Origin: Modestobacter marinus
GTDB lineage: Bacteria; Actinomycetota; Actinomycetes; Mycobacteriales; Geodermatophilaceae
NCBI RefSeq assembly: GCF_019799945.1
Contig: NZ_JABGCH010000003.1
Coordinates: 62,001 to 126,000 of the forward strand
DNA: 64,000 nt
Direction: 5' to 3'
In this document: one piece after another, positions 1 to 8,541 of the stretch
Position numbering within the stretch: the stretch's first letter is position 1
How the letters are laid out: every line of letters begins with the position of its first letter
The notes under the pieces: generated by a model
Told to the model about the DNA's origin: nothing
The model's input: only the letters and a program-made list of their open reading frames with translations
Database searches by the model: none
Made by a program: the position numbers and the translations under genes

Positions 1-1
1 C

Positions 2-574
2 GCGGTGACCACGCACGACCTGCCCACGGTCGCCGGGCTGTGGACCGGGGCCGACCTCGCCGAGCAGCGGGAGCACCGGCTGGGCACCGACGAGGAGCTC
101 GAGCGCGGCCGCACCTCGCTGCTGGAGCACCTGGGCGACGTGCCGGAGGGCGCCGACCCCGCGGAGGCGGTCCTGGCGGCCCACCGGCGGCTGGCGACGG
201 CACCGTCGACGCTGCTGTCGGCCACCCTGGACGACGCGCTCGCCGTGGAGCGCCGGCCGAACGTGCCCGGCGCCGACGACCGGGCCAACTGGTGCCTGCC
301 GCTGCCGGTGCCCACCGAGGAGCTGGCCGGCCACCCGGGTGTGCAGGCGCTCGCGGACGTCCTGGCCCGAGGGCTGAGCGCGCCGCCGGCCGAGCGACCG
401 GCCGCAGCGGAGGCACCTGCCGAGGCGCCCGCCGAGGCGCCGGTCGAGGCGCCGGGCAAGAAGGCATCGGCCAGGAAGGCGGCGGCCAAGAAGCCGCCGG
501 CGAAGAAGGCCGGCGTGAAGACCCCGAAGGCGGGCAAGAGGAAGGCCGCCGAGTCGCCGTCGACCGAGGGGTGA
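2..574 (+). CDS. malQ: 4-alpha-glucanotransferase, C-terminal part (cut by window edge)
   Basis: This is the C-terminal end of an amylomaltase, which transfers alpha-1,4-glucan segments in maltodextrin and glycogen metabolism in the cytoplasm. The reading frame is open from base 2, so the GTG at base 5 is internal. The conserved TTHDLPTVAGLWTG segment and the later RPNVPGADDRANW stretch match the end of the GH77 catalytic domain. About 60 residues follow that MalQ normally lacks: Ala/Pro/Glu repeats (AEAPAEAP) and then a Lys/Ala-rich stretch (KKASARKAAAKKPPAKK) like a histone H1 tail. Family call is firm; the role of the tail is unknown. Confidence 0.85.
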   Translation, partial: AVTTHDLPTVAGLWTGADLAEQREHRLGTDEELERGRTSLLEHLGDVPEGADPAEAVLAAHRRLATAPSTLLSATLDDALAVERRPNVPGADDRANWCLPLPVPTEELAGHPGVQALADVLARGLSAPPAERPAAAEAPAEAPAEAPVEAPGKKASARKAAAKKPPAKKAGVKTPKAGKRKAAESPSTEG

Positions 575-586
575 CCCGGATGCGCC

Positions 587-608
587 GAGTCGAACACGTG
601 TTCGACTC
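587..608. promoter_or_regulatory. Perfect SOS box (LexA operator)
   Basis: A 22-bp perfect palindrome whose core, TCGAAC-ACGT-GTTCGA at 590-605, matches the actinobacterial LexA consensus TCGAAC-N4-GTTCGA without mismatch. It lies about 30 bases upstream of the ATG at 638, in the 63-base gap after malQ, where it could repress that small gene. Site recognition comes from established LexA consensus; binding is inferred. Confidence 0.85.
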
Positions 609-637
609 CGTGCGATCATCAGCCGGTGGCTGGGGGC

Positions 638-940
638 ATGTACCGGGGCCGGCACGGGGCCTCGCTCGCCGACCGGGCGGCGCGGTCCGGCGTGCCGGTG
701 CCGCCGGTCGGCGAGCCCCCGCCCTCGGCCGGGCCACGCCGCGCCGCCGGCGGCGGGCACGGCCGGCACTGCTGGGTCCTCGACCCCCCGGACGCCCCGG
801 GCACCTGGCCGGGGCTGCTCGTGGAGTGGCGGCAGCGGGAGGGCGGCTGGCAGGGCCGGGTGGCGTACACCGTCGTCGGTGACCACGGCCCGGTGCTGGT
901 GGAGGCGTGGCTGCCGGCCGACCGGCTCAAGCAGGGGTGA
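638..940 (+). CDS. Small hypothetical protein, predicted SOS-regulated
   Basis: A 100-residue protein of no family I can name with certainty. The start is the ATG at 638 rather than the in-frame GTG at 626, because the protein then reads MYRGRHGASLADRA. The N-terminal 45 residues are Gly/Pro/Arg-rich. The C-terminal half looks folded, with HCWVLDPP, WPGLLVEWR and GRVAYTVV patterns and regularly placed Trp residues. No signal peptide or membrane segment is visible. The perfect LexA operator just upstream suggests induction by DNA damage. A link to a mutasome or repair accessory protein is only a guess from that operator. Confidence 0.7.
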   Translation: MYRGRHGASLADRAARSGVPVPPVGEPPPSAGPRRAAGGGHGRHCWVLDPPDAPGTWPGLLVEWRQREGGWQGRVAYTVVGDHGPVLVEAWLPADRLKQG

Positions 941-1020
941 GCAGTTTGCGGCGGCACCCCGCCGGGGCACGGGGAGATCAGGTGCCCGGAGCCACCGGGC
1001 CTGGAGAGCGGAGGACGAGG

Positions 1021-1218
1021 ATGACCAGCCCGGACGACGAGCCGACCCTCGACGACGTGATGGAGACGACCGAGCCGGCGCCGCGCGACCGCAGCGAGCA
1101 CGCGAAGGACCCGCACCCGTCGGACGAGGTGCTGGAGCACCGCACCGAGCTGGAGCGGCAGGCCGTCGGGTCCGACGACGCCAGCCCGGCCGGCGCCTAC
1201 GAGCACGCCGCCGAGTGA
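1021..1218 (+). CDS. Small acidic hypothetical protein
   Basis: A 65-residue, strongly acidic, probably disordered protein (MTSPDDEPTLDDVMETTE at the start). The ATG at 1021 is chosen over the upstream in-frame GTG at 907 because GGAGGACGAGG lies immediately before it. It has no Cys, no membrane segment and no recognisable domain. It ends just before a strong bidirectional terminator facing the MFS gene. Function unknown. Confidence 0.65.
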   Translation: MTSPDDEPTLDDVMETTEPAPRDRSEHAKDPHPSDEVLEHRTELERQAVGSDDASPAGAYEHAAE

Positions 1219-1230
1219 GCTGACCGTCGC

Positions 1231-1265
1231 CGGGAGGGCGGTGCGGCACCCGCACCGCCCTCCCG
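1231..1265. terminator. Bidirectional terminator hairpin
   Basis: A 16-bp perfect inverted repeat (left arm CGGGAGGGCGGTGCGG) with a 3-base loop, between the convergent small acidic gene and the MFS transporter gene. There is no T-tract, as is common in high-GC actinobacteria. It can serve both strands. Confidence 0.8.
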
Positions 1266-1270
1266 CGTGC

Positions 1271-2476
1271 TCAGCGGCGGTCCAGCGACCGGGTGCGCCC
1301 CAGCACCAGCGTCAGCAGCAACCCGGCTAGGACGCAGCCGCCGGCCAGCAGGGTCACGCCACCCCAGCCGGCGTCCTGCCAGGCCCGGCCGGCCAGCGTG
1401 CCGCCCACCGAGGACCCGACGTAGTACCAGAACGAGTAGAGCGACGCGGCCTGACCGACCGGCCGCCCCCCGAGCTGCGCCCGCGCCGCCACCCATCCGT
1501 TGGCCACACCGTGCGCGGCGAAGAAGCCGGCCGTCATCACGCACAGCCCCAGCACGACCAGCCACAGCGGCCGGGGCAGGGTGAGCGCGATGCCGCCGCC
1601 CATCACCAGCACGCACAGCGGCACGACCAGTCGCCGGCCGAACCGGTCGGCCAGCCAGCCCGCCGTCGGGGAGCTCGCCGAGCCGAGCAGGTAGGCGAGG
1701 AACACCAGGCCGGCCAGCGCCGGGGACAGCCCGTACGGCGCCGCCTCCAGCCGGAACGTGCCGGCGTTGTAGATCGCGACGAAGCCGCCCATGAGCAGCG
1801 CGGCCACCCCGTAGAGGGCCAGCAGGGCCGGGTCGGTGAAGGCGGCGGCCAGCTGCCGCAGCAGCCGGCCCTCGCGCGGTACCCGGACGAACCGGCGGGA
1901 GGCCGGCAGCAGCAGCCGGACGGCGACCGCGCAGGCGACCGCGACCGCCGCCGCGCCGCCGAGAGCGGCCCGCCAACCGCCGAGCTCGGTCAGGAAGCCG
2001 CTGAGCAGCCGGCCGCTCAGCCCGCCGATCGCCGTGCCACTGACGTACAGGCCGACCGCCCGGGAGCTGACCGCGGGGTGCAGCTCCTCGCGCAGGTACG
2101 CGACGGCGACCGCGGGCAGCCCGGCCAGCGCGAACCCCTGCAGACCACGCAGCACCAGCAGCACCCACCAGGCCGGCGCGAGCGCGATGAGCACCGCCAG
2201 GACCGCCGCCGCGGCCAGGCTGGCGTGCAGGATGCCGGTGCGCCCCCGGCGGTCGGAGACCGGGCCGAGCACCAGCAGGCCGACCGCGAGCGCGCCGGTG
2301 GAGATCGAGATGGCCAGCGTGGAGGAGGTCGGGGAGACGCCGAAGGAGCGGGTGAGCTCCGGCAGCAGCGCCTGCGGTGCGTAGAGGGTCGCGAAGACCG
2401 CGATCCCGGCGAGGAACACCCCCGCTGCGGCCCGGCGGAACCCGGGCTCGCCCACCTGGTGCCCCGCCCAGCTCAC
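1271..2476 (-). CDS. MFS transporter, YnfM-like
   Basis: A 401-residue major facilitator with about 12 hydrophobic segments, in the inner membrane and probably exporting small molecules. The N-terminal half shows ATLYAPQALLPEL in TM1 and the loop DRRGRTGI between TM2 and TM3; the second half has the related DRFGRRLVV. This resembles the YnfM/arabinose-efflux subfamily. I prefer the GTG at 2476, which follows GGGGGA at good spacing, over the GTG at 2509, which would nearly touch the divergent EVE gene. Substrate cannot be told from sequence. Confidence 0.85.
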   Translation of the reverse strand: MSWAGHQVGEPGFRRAAAGVFLAGIAVFATLYAPQALLPELTRSFGVSPTSSTLAISISTGALAVGLLVLGPVSDRRGRTGILHASLAAAAVLAVLIALAPAWWVLLVLRGLQGFALAGLPAVAVAYLREELHPAVSSRAVGLYVSGTAIGGLSGRLLSGFLTELGGWRAALGGAAAVAVACAVAVRLLLPASRRFVRVPREGRLLRQLAAAFTDPALLALYGVAALLMGGFVAIYNAGTFRLEAAPYGLSPALAGLVFLAYLLGSASSPTAGWLADRFGRRLVVPLCVLVMGGGIALTLPRPLWLVVLGLCVMTAGFFAAHGVANGWVAARAQLGGRPVGQAASLYSFWYYVGSSVGGTLAGRAWQDAGWGGVTLLAGGCVLAGLLLTLVLGRTRSLDRR

Positions 2477-2553
2477 GTCGCCGTCCCCCGCCACGGCTCG
2501 AGGGTGCACCTGTGAGCTGCGCCACGATCGCCAGGGGCTGGTTGGCTGGGCGG

Positions 2554-3000
2554 GTGGCCCGCCTGACCGCTGCCGACGTCGCCTGCTGGGTGCTCAAGAG
2601 CAGCCGCCCGCCGGACCTGGTCGCCCCGGGCTGGGCAGCGGGCACGGCGCGGGACCTCGACCGCTGCGTGCGGCCCTCCTACCGGCTGGGGCTCGTCCGC
2701 CCGGGACATCCCGTGCTGCTGTGGGTCAGCGGGCGGGACCGGCCCGGCGTGCACGCGCTCGGCGAGGTCACCGGCGCACCCGCCGACGGCGAGGGCGGGC
2801 CGACGGTCGCCGTCCGGCTGGTCCGGCTGGGCGAGCCGGTCGACCGCGCCGAGCTGCTCGCCGACCCCGCCGTCCGCGACGCCGAGGTCCTGCGCATGCC
2901 CGCGGGCAGCAACCCCTCGTGGCTCTCGCCCGGCCAGTACGCCGCGCTGCGGGCGCACCTGGCCGCGGCGGACGTCACGAGCTGCGCAGCGCGTACATGA
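2554..3000 (+). CDS. EVE domain-containing protein
   Basis: A 148-residue single-domain protein resembling the EVE/PUA-like fold, which binds modified bases or RNA in characterised members. ACWVLKSSRPPDLV at the start, VLLWVSGRDRPGVHALGEV in the middle and the terminal NPSWLSPGQYAAL segment fit the family. The GTG at 2554 is chosen because the domain begins directly after it; in-frame GTG 2512 would overlap the divergent transporter's promoter. No restriction or modification gene is adjacent, so a defence role is not supported here. Confidence 0.75.
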   Translation: MARLTAADVACWVLKSSRPPDLVAPGWAAGTARDLDRCVRPSYRLGLVRPGHPVLLWVSGRDRPGVHALGEVTGAPADGEGGPTVAVRLVRLGEPVDRAELLADPAVRDAEVLRMPAGSNPSWLSPGQYAALRAHLAAADVTSCAART

Positions 3001-3146
3001 TCACCGCCACACCGACCGGGCAGACCAGCTCTTCGGCGCCCACGAGAGCCCGTCGCGGTGCTCTCGCAGGCAGTGCCGGACCAGCCAGCGACCCGGCCCG
3101 CCCCGCCCGGTCGTGCGCACAGGCGGGGCTGGGACCATGGCTCCCC

Positions 3147-3950
3147 GTGACGGACAGCAGGTACCGGTGGGGTGGGGTCGCGTGGCTGCTGACCCTGCAG
3201 TTCTTCGTCGTCGAGGCGGTCGCGGCGCTGCGGTACGAGGGCTACTCGTACTCGGCCGACGTGATCAGCGACCTGGGGACGGCGGACTCCCCCGCCCGGC
3301 TCCTGATGAACGCCTCCTTCGTGCTGCAGGGCGTCCTCATCACCGCCGGCGCGCTGCTGCTGGCCCCGGGGCTCGCGGGCACCGGCGGGAAGCTGGCCCG
3401 GGTGCTGCTCGTGCTGGCCGGGCTCGGGGTCCTGCTGGTCGGCGTCTTCCCGCTCGACAGCTCGGGGACGGCGCACGAGGTGGCCGCGGCGGCCTACCTG
3501 CTCGGCGGCGCGATCGGCGTCATCGCCCTGGCCTACGGGGTGCGGCCCCGGTCGGAGGGGCTGGGCACCACGCTGGCGCTGCTCGGCCTCCTCGGCGTCG
3601 TCGGCACGATCTTCTTCGCCGCCGCCGTCTTCCTGTTCGTCGGGGAGGGCGGCATCGAGCGGGTCGCCGCCTACGTCGTCCCGGTGGCGCTGCCCCTGGC
3701 CGGCGTGGCGCTGTGGCGGCAGAAGGACGACTGGCTGCGGCTGACCAACCCGGACGGGACGCCGTCCCGTCGGCAGCTGCGCGAGGACGCCCGGCTCGAG
3801 CGGGCCCAGCGGGCCGCCGAGCGGGATGCCGCACTGGAGGCGTCGGCCCGGCGGTCCGAGCAGCGGCCGGCGACCCGCGCGGGGGCGGCGGACGACGACG
3901 AGGCGGACGACTTCGACCCCGACGACCCGTGGGCGCCGCGCCGCCCGTGA
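3147..3950 (+). CDS. DUF998 family membrane protein
   Basis: A 267-residue integral membrane protein with about six hydrophobic segments up to residue 190. The YSADVISDLGTADSPARLLMN motif near the N-terminus and the later FPLDSSGTAHEVAA motif are typical of DUF998. After the last membrane segment comes a charged cytoplasmic tail of about 75 residues, Arg/Glu-rich and then Asp-rich (DDDEADDFDPDD). The start is the GTG at 3147, since the frame upstream runs through the EVE gene. It converges on the EamA gene 19 bases away. Function unknown. Confidence 0.8.
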   Translation: MTDSRYRWGGVAWLLTLQFFVVEAVAALRYEGYSYSADVISDLGTADSPARLLMNASFVLQGVLITAGALLLAPGLAGTGGKLARVLLVLAGLGVLLVGVFPLDSSGTAHEVAAAAYLLGGAIGVIALAYGVRPRSEGLGTTLALLGLLGVVGTIFFAAAVFLFVGEGGIERVAAYVVPVALPLAGVALWRQKDDWLRLTNPDGTPSRRQLREDARLERAQRAAERDAALEASARRSEQRPATRAGAADDDEADDFDPDDPWAPRRP

Positions 3951-3969
3951 CCGGTCGGCGCCGGTCGGC

Positions 3970-4884
3970 TCAGGAAGCGGCCGCGGCCTCCTGCGGCACC
4001 GGCGCCGGGAGCCGCGGCCGGCTGCGCCGGCGGGAGATCGCGACCCCGGCCAGGCACATTCCGCCGCCGAGGACGGCCAGTGCCGGCGGCACCTCGTCGA
4101 GCAGCAGCCAGCCCATCAGCACGACCAGCGGCGGCACGAGGTAGGTGGTGACGCCGAGCCGCCCGGCGTCCATCCGGGACAGCGCGTAGGCCCAGGTGCT
4201 GAAGGCGAGGGCGGTGGGGACGACGCCGAGGTACACCATCCCGGCGATCGAGGCCCCGGGAGCGGCGTTGAGGTCGCCCACCAGTGCCCCCGCCCACGGC
4301 AGGCAGCACAGCGCGCCCAGCGCGCAGGCGGTGAACGTGACCTGCAGCGCGGGGAGCCGGCGCAGCAACGGCTTCTGCGCCACGACACCGCCGGCGTAGG
4401 TGACTGCGGCGACCACGCAGAGCAGCACCCCGGCGAGGTCCGCGCCGGAGCCGCGGGTGGCCAGGCCGATCACCAGCACGCCGGCGAACGCCACGGCGAG
4501 CCCGACGACCAGCCACCGCGGGAAGCCCTCCCCCAGCAGCAGACCGGCGAACAGCGCGATGAGCAGCGGGCCGATGTTGACCAGCATCGCGGTGGTGCCG
4601 GCGTCCAGGTGCTGCTCGGCCGCGTTCAGCGACAGGTTGTAGATGCCGAACCAGCCGACGCCGCACACCGCCAGCAGCCGCCACTCCCCCGCCGTCGGCC
4701 GCACCCAGCCGCGGCGGGTCAGCAGCAGCCCGAGCACGGCGGTGCCCACCAGCAGCCGGCCCAGCGCGAGCGCGCCGGGCGAGAGGTCCTCGCCCACCGC
4801 GCGGATGCCGATGAACGCCGAGGCCCAGGCGAGCAGGGTGACGGCGACGGCGAGCAGGGTCAGCGGGTTGCGGGGCTCGGGCAC
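3970..4884 (-). CDS. EamA/DMT family transporter
   Basis: A 304-residue protein with about ten membrane segments in two EamA repeats. The first begins AVAVTLLAWASAFIGIRAVGEDL and the second near AVTYAGGVVAQKPLLRR. It is a drug/metabolite permease of the inner membrane, probably an exporter of amino acids or metabolites; the substrate is unknown. The start is GTG at 4884. The C-terminal tail (RRRSRPRLPAPVPQEAAAAS) is cytoplasmic. It is divergent from the SRPBCC gene across about 130 bases. Confidence 0.88.
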   Translation of the reverse strand: MPEPRNPLTLLAVAVTLLAWASAFIGIRAVGEDLSPGALALGRLLVGTAVLGLLLTRRGWVRPTAGEWRLLAVCGVGWFGIYNLSLNAAEQHLDAGTTAMLVNIGPLLIALFAGLLLGEGFPRWLVVGLAVAFAGVLVIGLATRGSGADLAGVLLCVVAAVTYAGGVVAQKPLLRRLPALQVTFTACALGALCCLPWAGALVGDLNAAPGASIAGMVYLGVVPTALAFSTWAYALSRMDAGRLGVTTYLVPPLVVLMGWLLLDEVPPALAVLGGGMCLAGVAISRRRSRPRLPAPVPQEAAAAS

Positions 4885-5015
4885 AGCGAGAACCTAGATC
4901 GTCCCGCCGACGTTTCCCGGCGGTTTCCGGTCGTGGCAGTGGACTTGTCCGTCCCCCGCCGATGGACGGCCGGATCGCTGCGGTGCTGTCGGCTCCCTGC
5001 GGCACGATGCCGGTC

Positions 5016-5411
5016 ATGACCGAGTCCCGGCACCTCACCGTGTCCATCGCCCGGCCCGCAGCCGAGGTCTACGCCTGGGCGCGCGACCCGGCCCACCTGC
5101 CGCAGTGGGCGGCGGGGCTGGCCACCGGCGTCCGGCTGGAGCGCGGCGAGTGGGTGGCCGACTCGCCCATGGGCCGGGTGCTCGTCCGGTTCGTGCCGGT
5201 CAACGAGTACGGCGTCCTGGACCACGACGTCGTCCTGCCCGACGGCACGACTGTGACCAACCCGCTGCGGGTGCTGCCCGACGGCGCCGGCTGCGAGGTG
5301 GTGTTCACCGTGCGCCGCCGGCCGGGCATGGACGACGCCGCGTTCGAGGCCGACGCCGCGGCGGTCACCGCCGACCTCGGCACCCTGCAGCGGGTGCTCG
5401 AGGCGCGGTGA
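5016..5411 (+). CDS. SRPBCC family protein (polyketide cyclase/START-like)
   Basis: A 131-residue protein with the ligand-cavity SRPBCC fold. The N-terminal SIARPAAEVYAWARDPAHLPQWAAG and the late GCEVVFTVRRRPGMDDAAFEADA match the family. Such proteins bind or transfer hydrophobic small molecules; no catalytic residue can be assigned. Two ATGs, at 5007 and 5016, are possible; the second puts MTESRHLTV at the N-terminus. It ends 3 bases before the stop of the convergent SDR gene. Confidence 0.8.
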   Translation: MTESRHLTVSIARPAAEVYAWARDPAHLPQWAAGLATGVRLERGEWVADSPMGRVLVRFVPVNEYGVLDHDVVLPDGTTVTNPLRVLPDGAGCEVVFTVRRRPGMDDAAFEADAAAVTADLGTLQRVLEAR

Positions 5412-5414
5412 GCC

Positions 5415-6173
5415 TCAGCGCTCCTGGTCGGTGGGGCGCACCAGCAGCTCGTTGATCGCGACGTGCGGTGGCTGGCTGACGACGTAGAGCACGGCGCGGG
5501 CGATGTCCTCCGCCTGCAGGGTCCGCATGCTCTCGTTCATCTCCTGCAACGCGGCCTTGGCCCGGGGCTGGGTGATGTGGTCGGTCAGCTCGGTGGCGAC
5601 CGCGCCGGGCTCGACCAGCGAGATCCGCACGCCCTTCGTCGTCACCTCCTGGCGCAGCGACTCGCTGAACGCGTTGACCGCCCACTTGCTCGCGTTGTAG
5701 ACGCCGGCGCCCTTGCGGGCCACCCGGCCGGCGACGCTGGAGACGTTCACGACGTCGCCGGAGCCCTGCTCGACCATGCCCTCGATCGCCGCGGCGGTCA
5801 TGTACATCAACCCGAGGACGTTCGTGCGCAGCATCCGGCGCCAGTCCTCGGTGTCCGCGCCCACGATCATGCCGAGCAGCATGACGCCGGCGTTGTTGAC
5901 CAGGACGTCGAGGCCGCCGAGCTCCGCGCGGGTGCGGGCCACCGCCGTCCGGCACTGCTCCTCGTCGGTGACGTCGAGGTCCAGCTGCAGCACCGACGCC
6001 CCGCCCTCGCGGAGCTTGCCGGCGAGCGCATCGAGCCGGTCGCGCCGCCGGGCACCGATCGCGACCGCGGCGCCGGCCCCGGCCAGCGCGATCGCCGTCG
6101 CCTCCCCGATCCCCGACGACGCCCCGGTCACCAGGGCGACCTTCCCGGTCAGCGGGCGGTTGGTCTCCGTCAT
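5415..6173 (-). CDS. SDR family NAD(P)-dependent oxidoreductase
   Basis: A 252-residue classical short-chain dehydrogenase. The cofactor motif TGASSGIGEA is near residue 15, followed by NNAG. The catalytic Ser lies in VNVSSVAG and the YNASK motif supplies Tyr and Lys. ARRRDRLDAL after the second strand suggests NADP preference. The ATG at 6173 follows GGAGGAGGG. It lies downstream of the Nudix gene on the same strand, 83 bases away. Substrate unknown; it resembles the SDR group with clavaldehyde-dehydrogenase-like annotations. Confidence 0.9.
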   Translation of the reverse strand: MTETNRPLTGKVALVTGASSGIGEATAIALAGAGAAVAIGARRRDRLDALAGKLREGGASVLQLDLDVTDEEQCRTAVARTRAELGGLDVLVNNAGVMLLGMIVGADTEDWRRMLRTNVLGLMYMTAAAIEGMVEQGSGDVVNVSSVAGRVARKGAGVYNASKWAVNAFSESLRQEVTTKGVRISLVEPGAVATELTDHITQPRAKAALQEMNESMRTLQAEDIARAVLYVVSQPPHVAINELLVRPTDQER

Positions 6174-6256
6174 GCGTGGCCCTCCTCCGACCGCGCGGCG
6201 CGGCCCCCAGAGGCCAGTGCCCGGGCGCGCGGCCCGGCACGCGCGACGTGCGCCGC

Positions 6257-6910
6257 TCAGCGGGCGAACGGCCCGCTCAGCACCGCCCACTGCAGCAGCA
6301 TGATCGTCTTCGCGTCCACGATGCCGGTGCCGATCTGGGCCAGCGCCTCGTCGATGCCGAGCTCGACCACATCGATGTCCTCGCCCTCCTCGGCCAGCCC
6401 GCCGCCGTCGGAGGAGCGGGTGGCCTCGCTGTACGGGCCGGCGTAGCAGTGCAGGCGTTCGGTGACCGAGCCCGGGCTGGTGAAGACGTCGACCACGTGG
6501 GTGAGCTCACCGACCCGGTGGCCGGTCTCCTCCTCGGCCTCCCGCCGGGCCGCGGTCGCCGGGTCGTCCTCGTCGAGCAGGCCGGCCGCGGTCTCCAGCA
6601 GCATCCCGTCGGGGTGGCCGTTGACGTAGGCGGCGAAGCGGAACTGCCGGGTCAGGAGCACGGTGCGGCGCTCGGTGTCGTAGAGGAGCACGGTCGCGCC
6701 GTTGCCGCGGTCGTGGGTCTCCCGCTGCTCGGTGGTCCACCGGCCGTCCCGGTGCCGCTGGTCGAACGTCGTCTTGCGCAGCACGTACCAGTCGCTGGAG
6801 AGCACCTCGACGTCGGTCACCCGGACGTCGTCGTTGCCGGTGAGGTCGCGCCCCGCGCGGTCCAGCCCGGTGCGCCCCCGGCGGTCCGGCTCGTCGATCC
6901 CCGCTGCCAT
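6257..6910 (-). CDS. Nudix hydrolase (NudK/ADP-sugar pyrophosphatase-like)
   Basis: A 217-residue Nudix hydrolase, cleaving a nucleoside diphosphate linked to another moiety. The Nudix box is centred on REAEEETG (about residue 130), and TVLLTRQFRFAAYVNGHPDG before it matches the GDP-mannose/ADP-sugar pyrophosphatase group. The C-terminal segment DIDVVELGIDEAL...GTGIVDAKTIMLLQWA also fits NudK. The ATG at 6910 follows GGGGAGGACGACGG. The exact sugar nucleotide cannot be told. Confidence 0.87.
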   Translation of the reverse strand: MAAGIDEPDRRGRTGLDRAGRDLTGNDDVRVTDVEVLSSDWYVLRKTTFDQRHRDGRWTTEQRETHDRGNGATVLLYDTERRTVLLTRQFRFAAYVNGHPDGMLLETAAGLLDEDDPATAARREAEEETGHRVGELTHVVDVFTSPGSVTERLHCYAGPYSEATRSSDGGGLAEEGEDIDVVELGIDEALAQIGTGIVDAKTIMLLQWAVLSGPFAR

Positions 6911-6934
6911 CCGTCGTCCTCCCCTGGACGGAGA

Positions 6935-6966
6935 CCGGCCCGGTCCTCGCACGAGGACCGGGCCGG
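6935..6966. terminator. Perfect hairpin after the permease gene
   Basis: A 15-bp perfect inverted repeat (CCGGCCCGGTCCTCG) with a 2-base loop, 18 bases after the permease stop codon and before the Nudix start. It likely ends permease transcription and separates the two minus-strand genes. Confidence 0.75.
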
Positions 6967-6984
6967 CGATGTCGTCGCCGCCGG

Positions 6985-8430
6985 TCAGCGCGCCCGGTCG
7001 CCCCGGTCGACGTCGGACGGGTCCGCCCCGCCCGGGTCCATCGTGTGCCGGCCGGTCGCCCCGAGCGCCGGGCCGGTGCCGGAGGCGAAGCCGCCCTCCC
7101 GGTACAGGGCGTCCTTCATCTCCGCGGGCGCGAGCGCCCGGGCCAGGTGCCAGCCGACGACCGCCACGATCGTGCCCAGCGCGATGCCCGACAGCGAGAA
7201 GGTCTCGGTGAACACGAGCGTGACGTTGCCGATCCCGATGATGATCCCGGCCGCGAGCGGCACCAGGTTGATCGGGTTGGCGAAGTCGACCCGGTTCTCC
7301 TTCCAGATCTTCGCGCCGAGCAGGCCGATCATCCCGTAGAGGACGACGGTGATCCCGCCGAGCACGCCGCCGGGGGTGGCGTTGACGATCGCGCCGAACT
7401 TGGGCACCAGGCCCAGCAGGACGGCCACCACGGCGGCCACGTAGTAGGCGGCGGTCGAGTAGACCCGGGTGGCCGCCATGACGCCGATGTTCTCCGCGTA
7501 GGTGGTGGTCGGCGAGCCGCCGACCGAGGACGCCACGACCGTCCCCACGCCGTCGGCGAGGACCGCCCGGCCGAGCACCGGGTCGAGGTCGCGCTTGGTC
7601 ATCTCCGCGACCGCCTTGACGTGGCCGGCGTTCTCCGCGACCAGCGCGATCACCGCGGGCAGCACCAGCAGCGAGAAGTTGACCGAGAAGGACGGCCAGG
7701 TCGGGGACGGCAGGCCGAACCAGTCGGCCTGGCCGACCGCGTCCAGGTTCACCCGGTCCCGGGTGACCACCGTGCCGGTGCCGTCGGGTGAGGTGATCTG
7801 GCCGAGGGTGACGTCGAGCAGCAGGGAGAGCAGGTAGCCGAAGACCAGGCCGAGCAGGATGGAGATGCGCGCCCAGAACCCGCGCAGCGCCAGCGAGACC
7901 ACGACGACGAAGGTCATGGTGGCCAGCGCGACCCACTGGTCCTGCGGCCAGTACACCACCGCCGCGACCGGCGCGAGGTTGAAGCCGATGAGCAGCACGA
8001 CCGCGCCGGTCACCGCCGGGGGCAGCACCCGGTTGACCAGCCGCACGCCGGCCACCTGGATGAGCAGGCCGACCAGGGCCAGGACCACACCGGAGACGAG
8101 GATCGCGCCGACGACGTCGGCGCTGTCCCCGCCCTGGGCGCGCACCGCGGCGACGCCACCGACGAACGAGGCGCTCGTGCCCAGGTAGCTGGGCACCTTC
8201 CCCTGCACGATGAGCAGGAACAGGATCGTGGCGATCCCGCTCATCATGATCGCCAGGTTGGCGTCCAGGCCCATGACGAGCGGGAAGACGAACGTCGCAC
8301 CGAACATGGCGACGACGTGCTGGGCGCCGATGCCGACGGTCAACGGCCACGAGAGCCGTTCGTCGGGCGCGACGGCCTCGTCCAGCGGCGGGGCCTTGCC
8401 GTCCCCGTGCAGCTTCCACCCGACCGCCAT
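6985..8430 (-). CDS. Uracil/xanthine permease (NCS2 family)
   Basis: A 481-residue nucleobase:cation symporter-2 protein with 12-14 membrane segments. IGAQHVVAMFGATFVFPLV near residue 35 and GAILVSGVVLALVGLL are NCS2 features; SENA-like LVAENAGHVKAV near residue 260 and GGSPTTTYAENIGVMAATRVYS near 305 are the substrate-site motifs. The NCS2 family imports uracil, xanthine or urate. The ATG at 8430 follows GAGGAGGACGC. It lies downstream of the PucR gene on the same strand, suggesting purine-linked control. Confidence 0.92.
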   Translation of the reverse strand: MAVGWKLHGDGKAPPLDEAVAPDERLSWPLTVGIGAQHVVAMFGATFVFPLVMGLDANLAIMMSGIATILFLLIVQGKVPSYLGTSASFVGGVAAVRAQGGDSADVVGAILVSGVVLALVGLLIQVAGVRLVNRVLPPAVTGAVVLLIGFNLAPVAAVVYWPQDQWVALATMTFVVVVSLALRGFWARISILLGLVFGYLLSLLLDVTLGQITSPDGTGTVVTRDRVNLDAVGQADWFGLPSPTWPSFSVNFSLLVLPAVIALVAENAGHVKAVAEMTKRDLDPVLGRAVLADGVGTVVASSVGGSPTTTYAENIGVMAATRVYSTAAYYVAAVVAVLLGLVPKFGAIVNATPGGVLGGITVVLYGMIGLLGAKIWKENRVDFANPINLVPLAAGIIIGIGNVTLVFTETFSLSGIALGTIVAVVGWHLARALAPAEMKDALYREGGFASGTGPALGATGRHTMDPGGADPSDVDRGDRAR

Positions 8431-8541
8431 GCGTCCTCCTCGAAGGCTCTGCCTGCGGTGCCTCAGCACCGAGCGAGCGCACACTGGCAGACCGGTGGCC
8501 CCTGCACCAGAGGACCCCGCTGCCGGGGGCAGCGGTCACGC

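Noticed and set aside
2554-3000. EVE protein as part of a modification-dependent defence island
   Set aside because: Neighbours are transporters and metabolic genes; no McrB, nuclease or methyltransferase is present.
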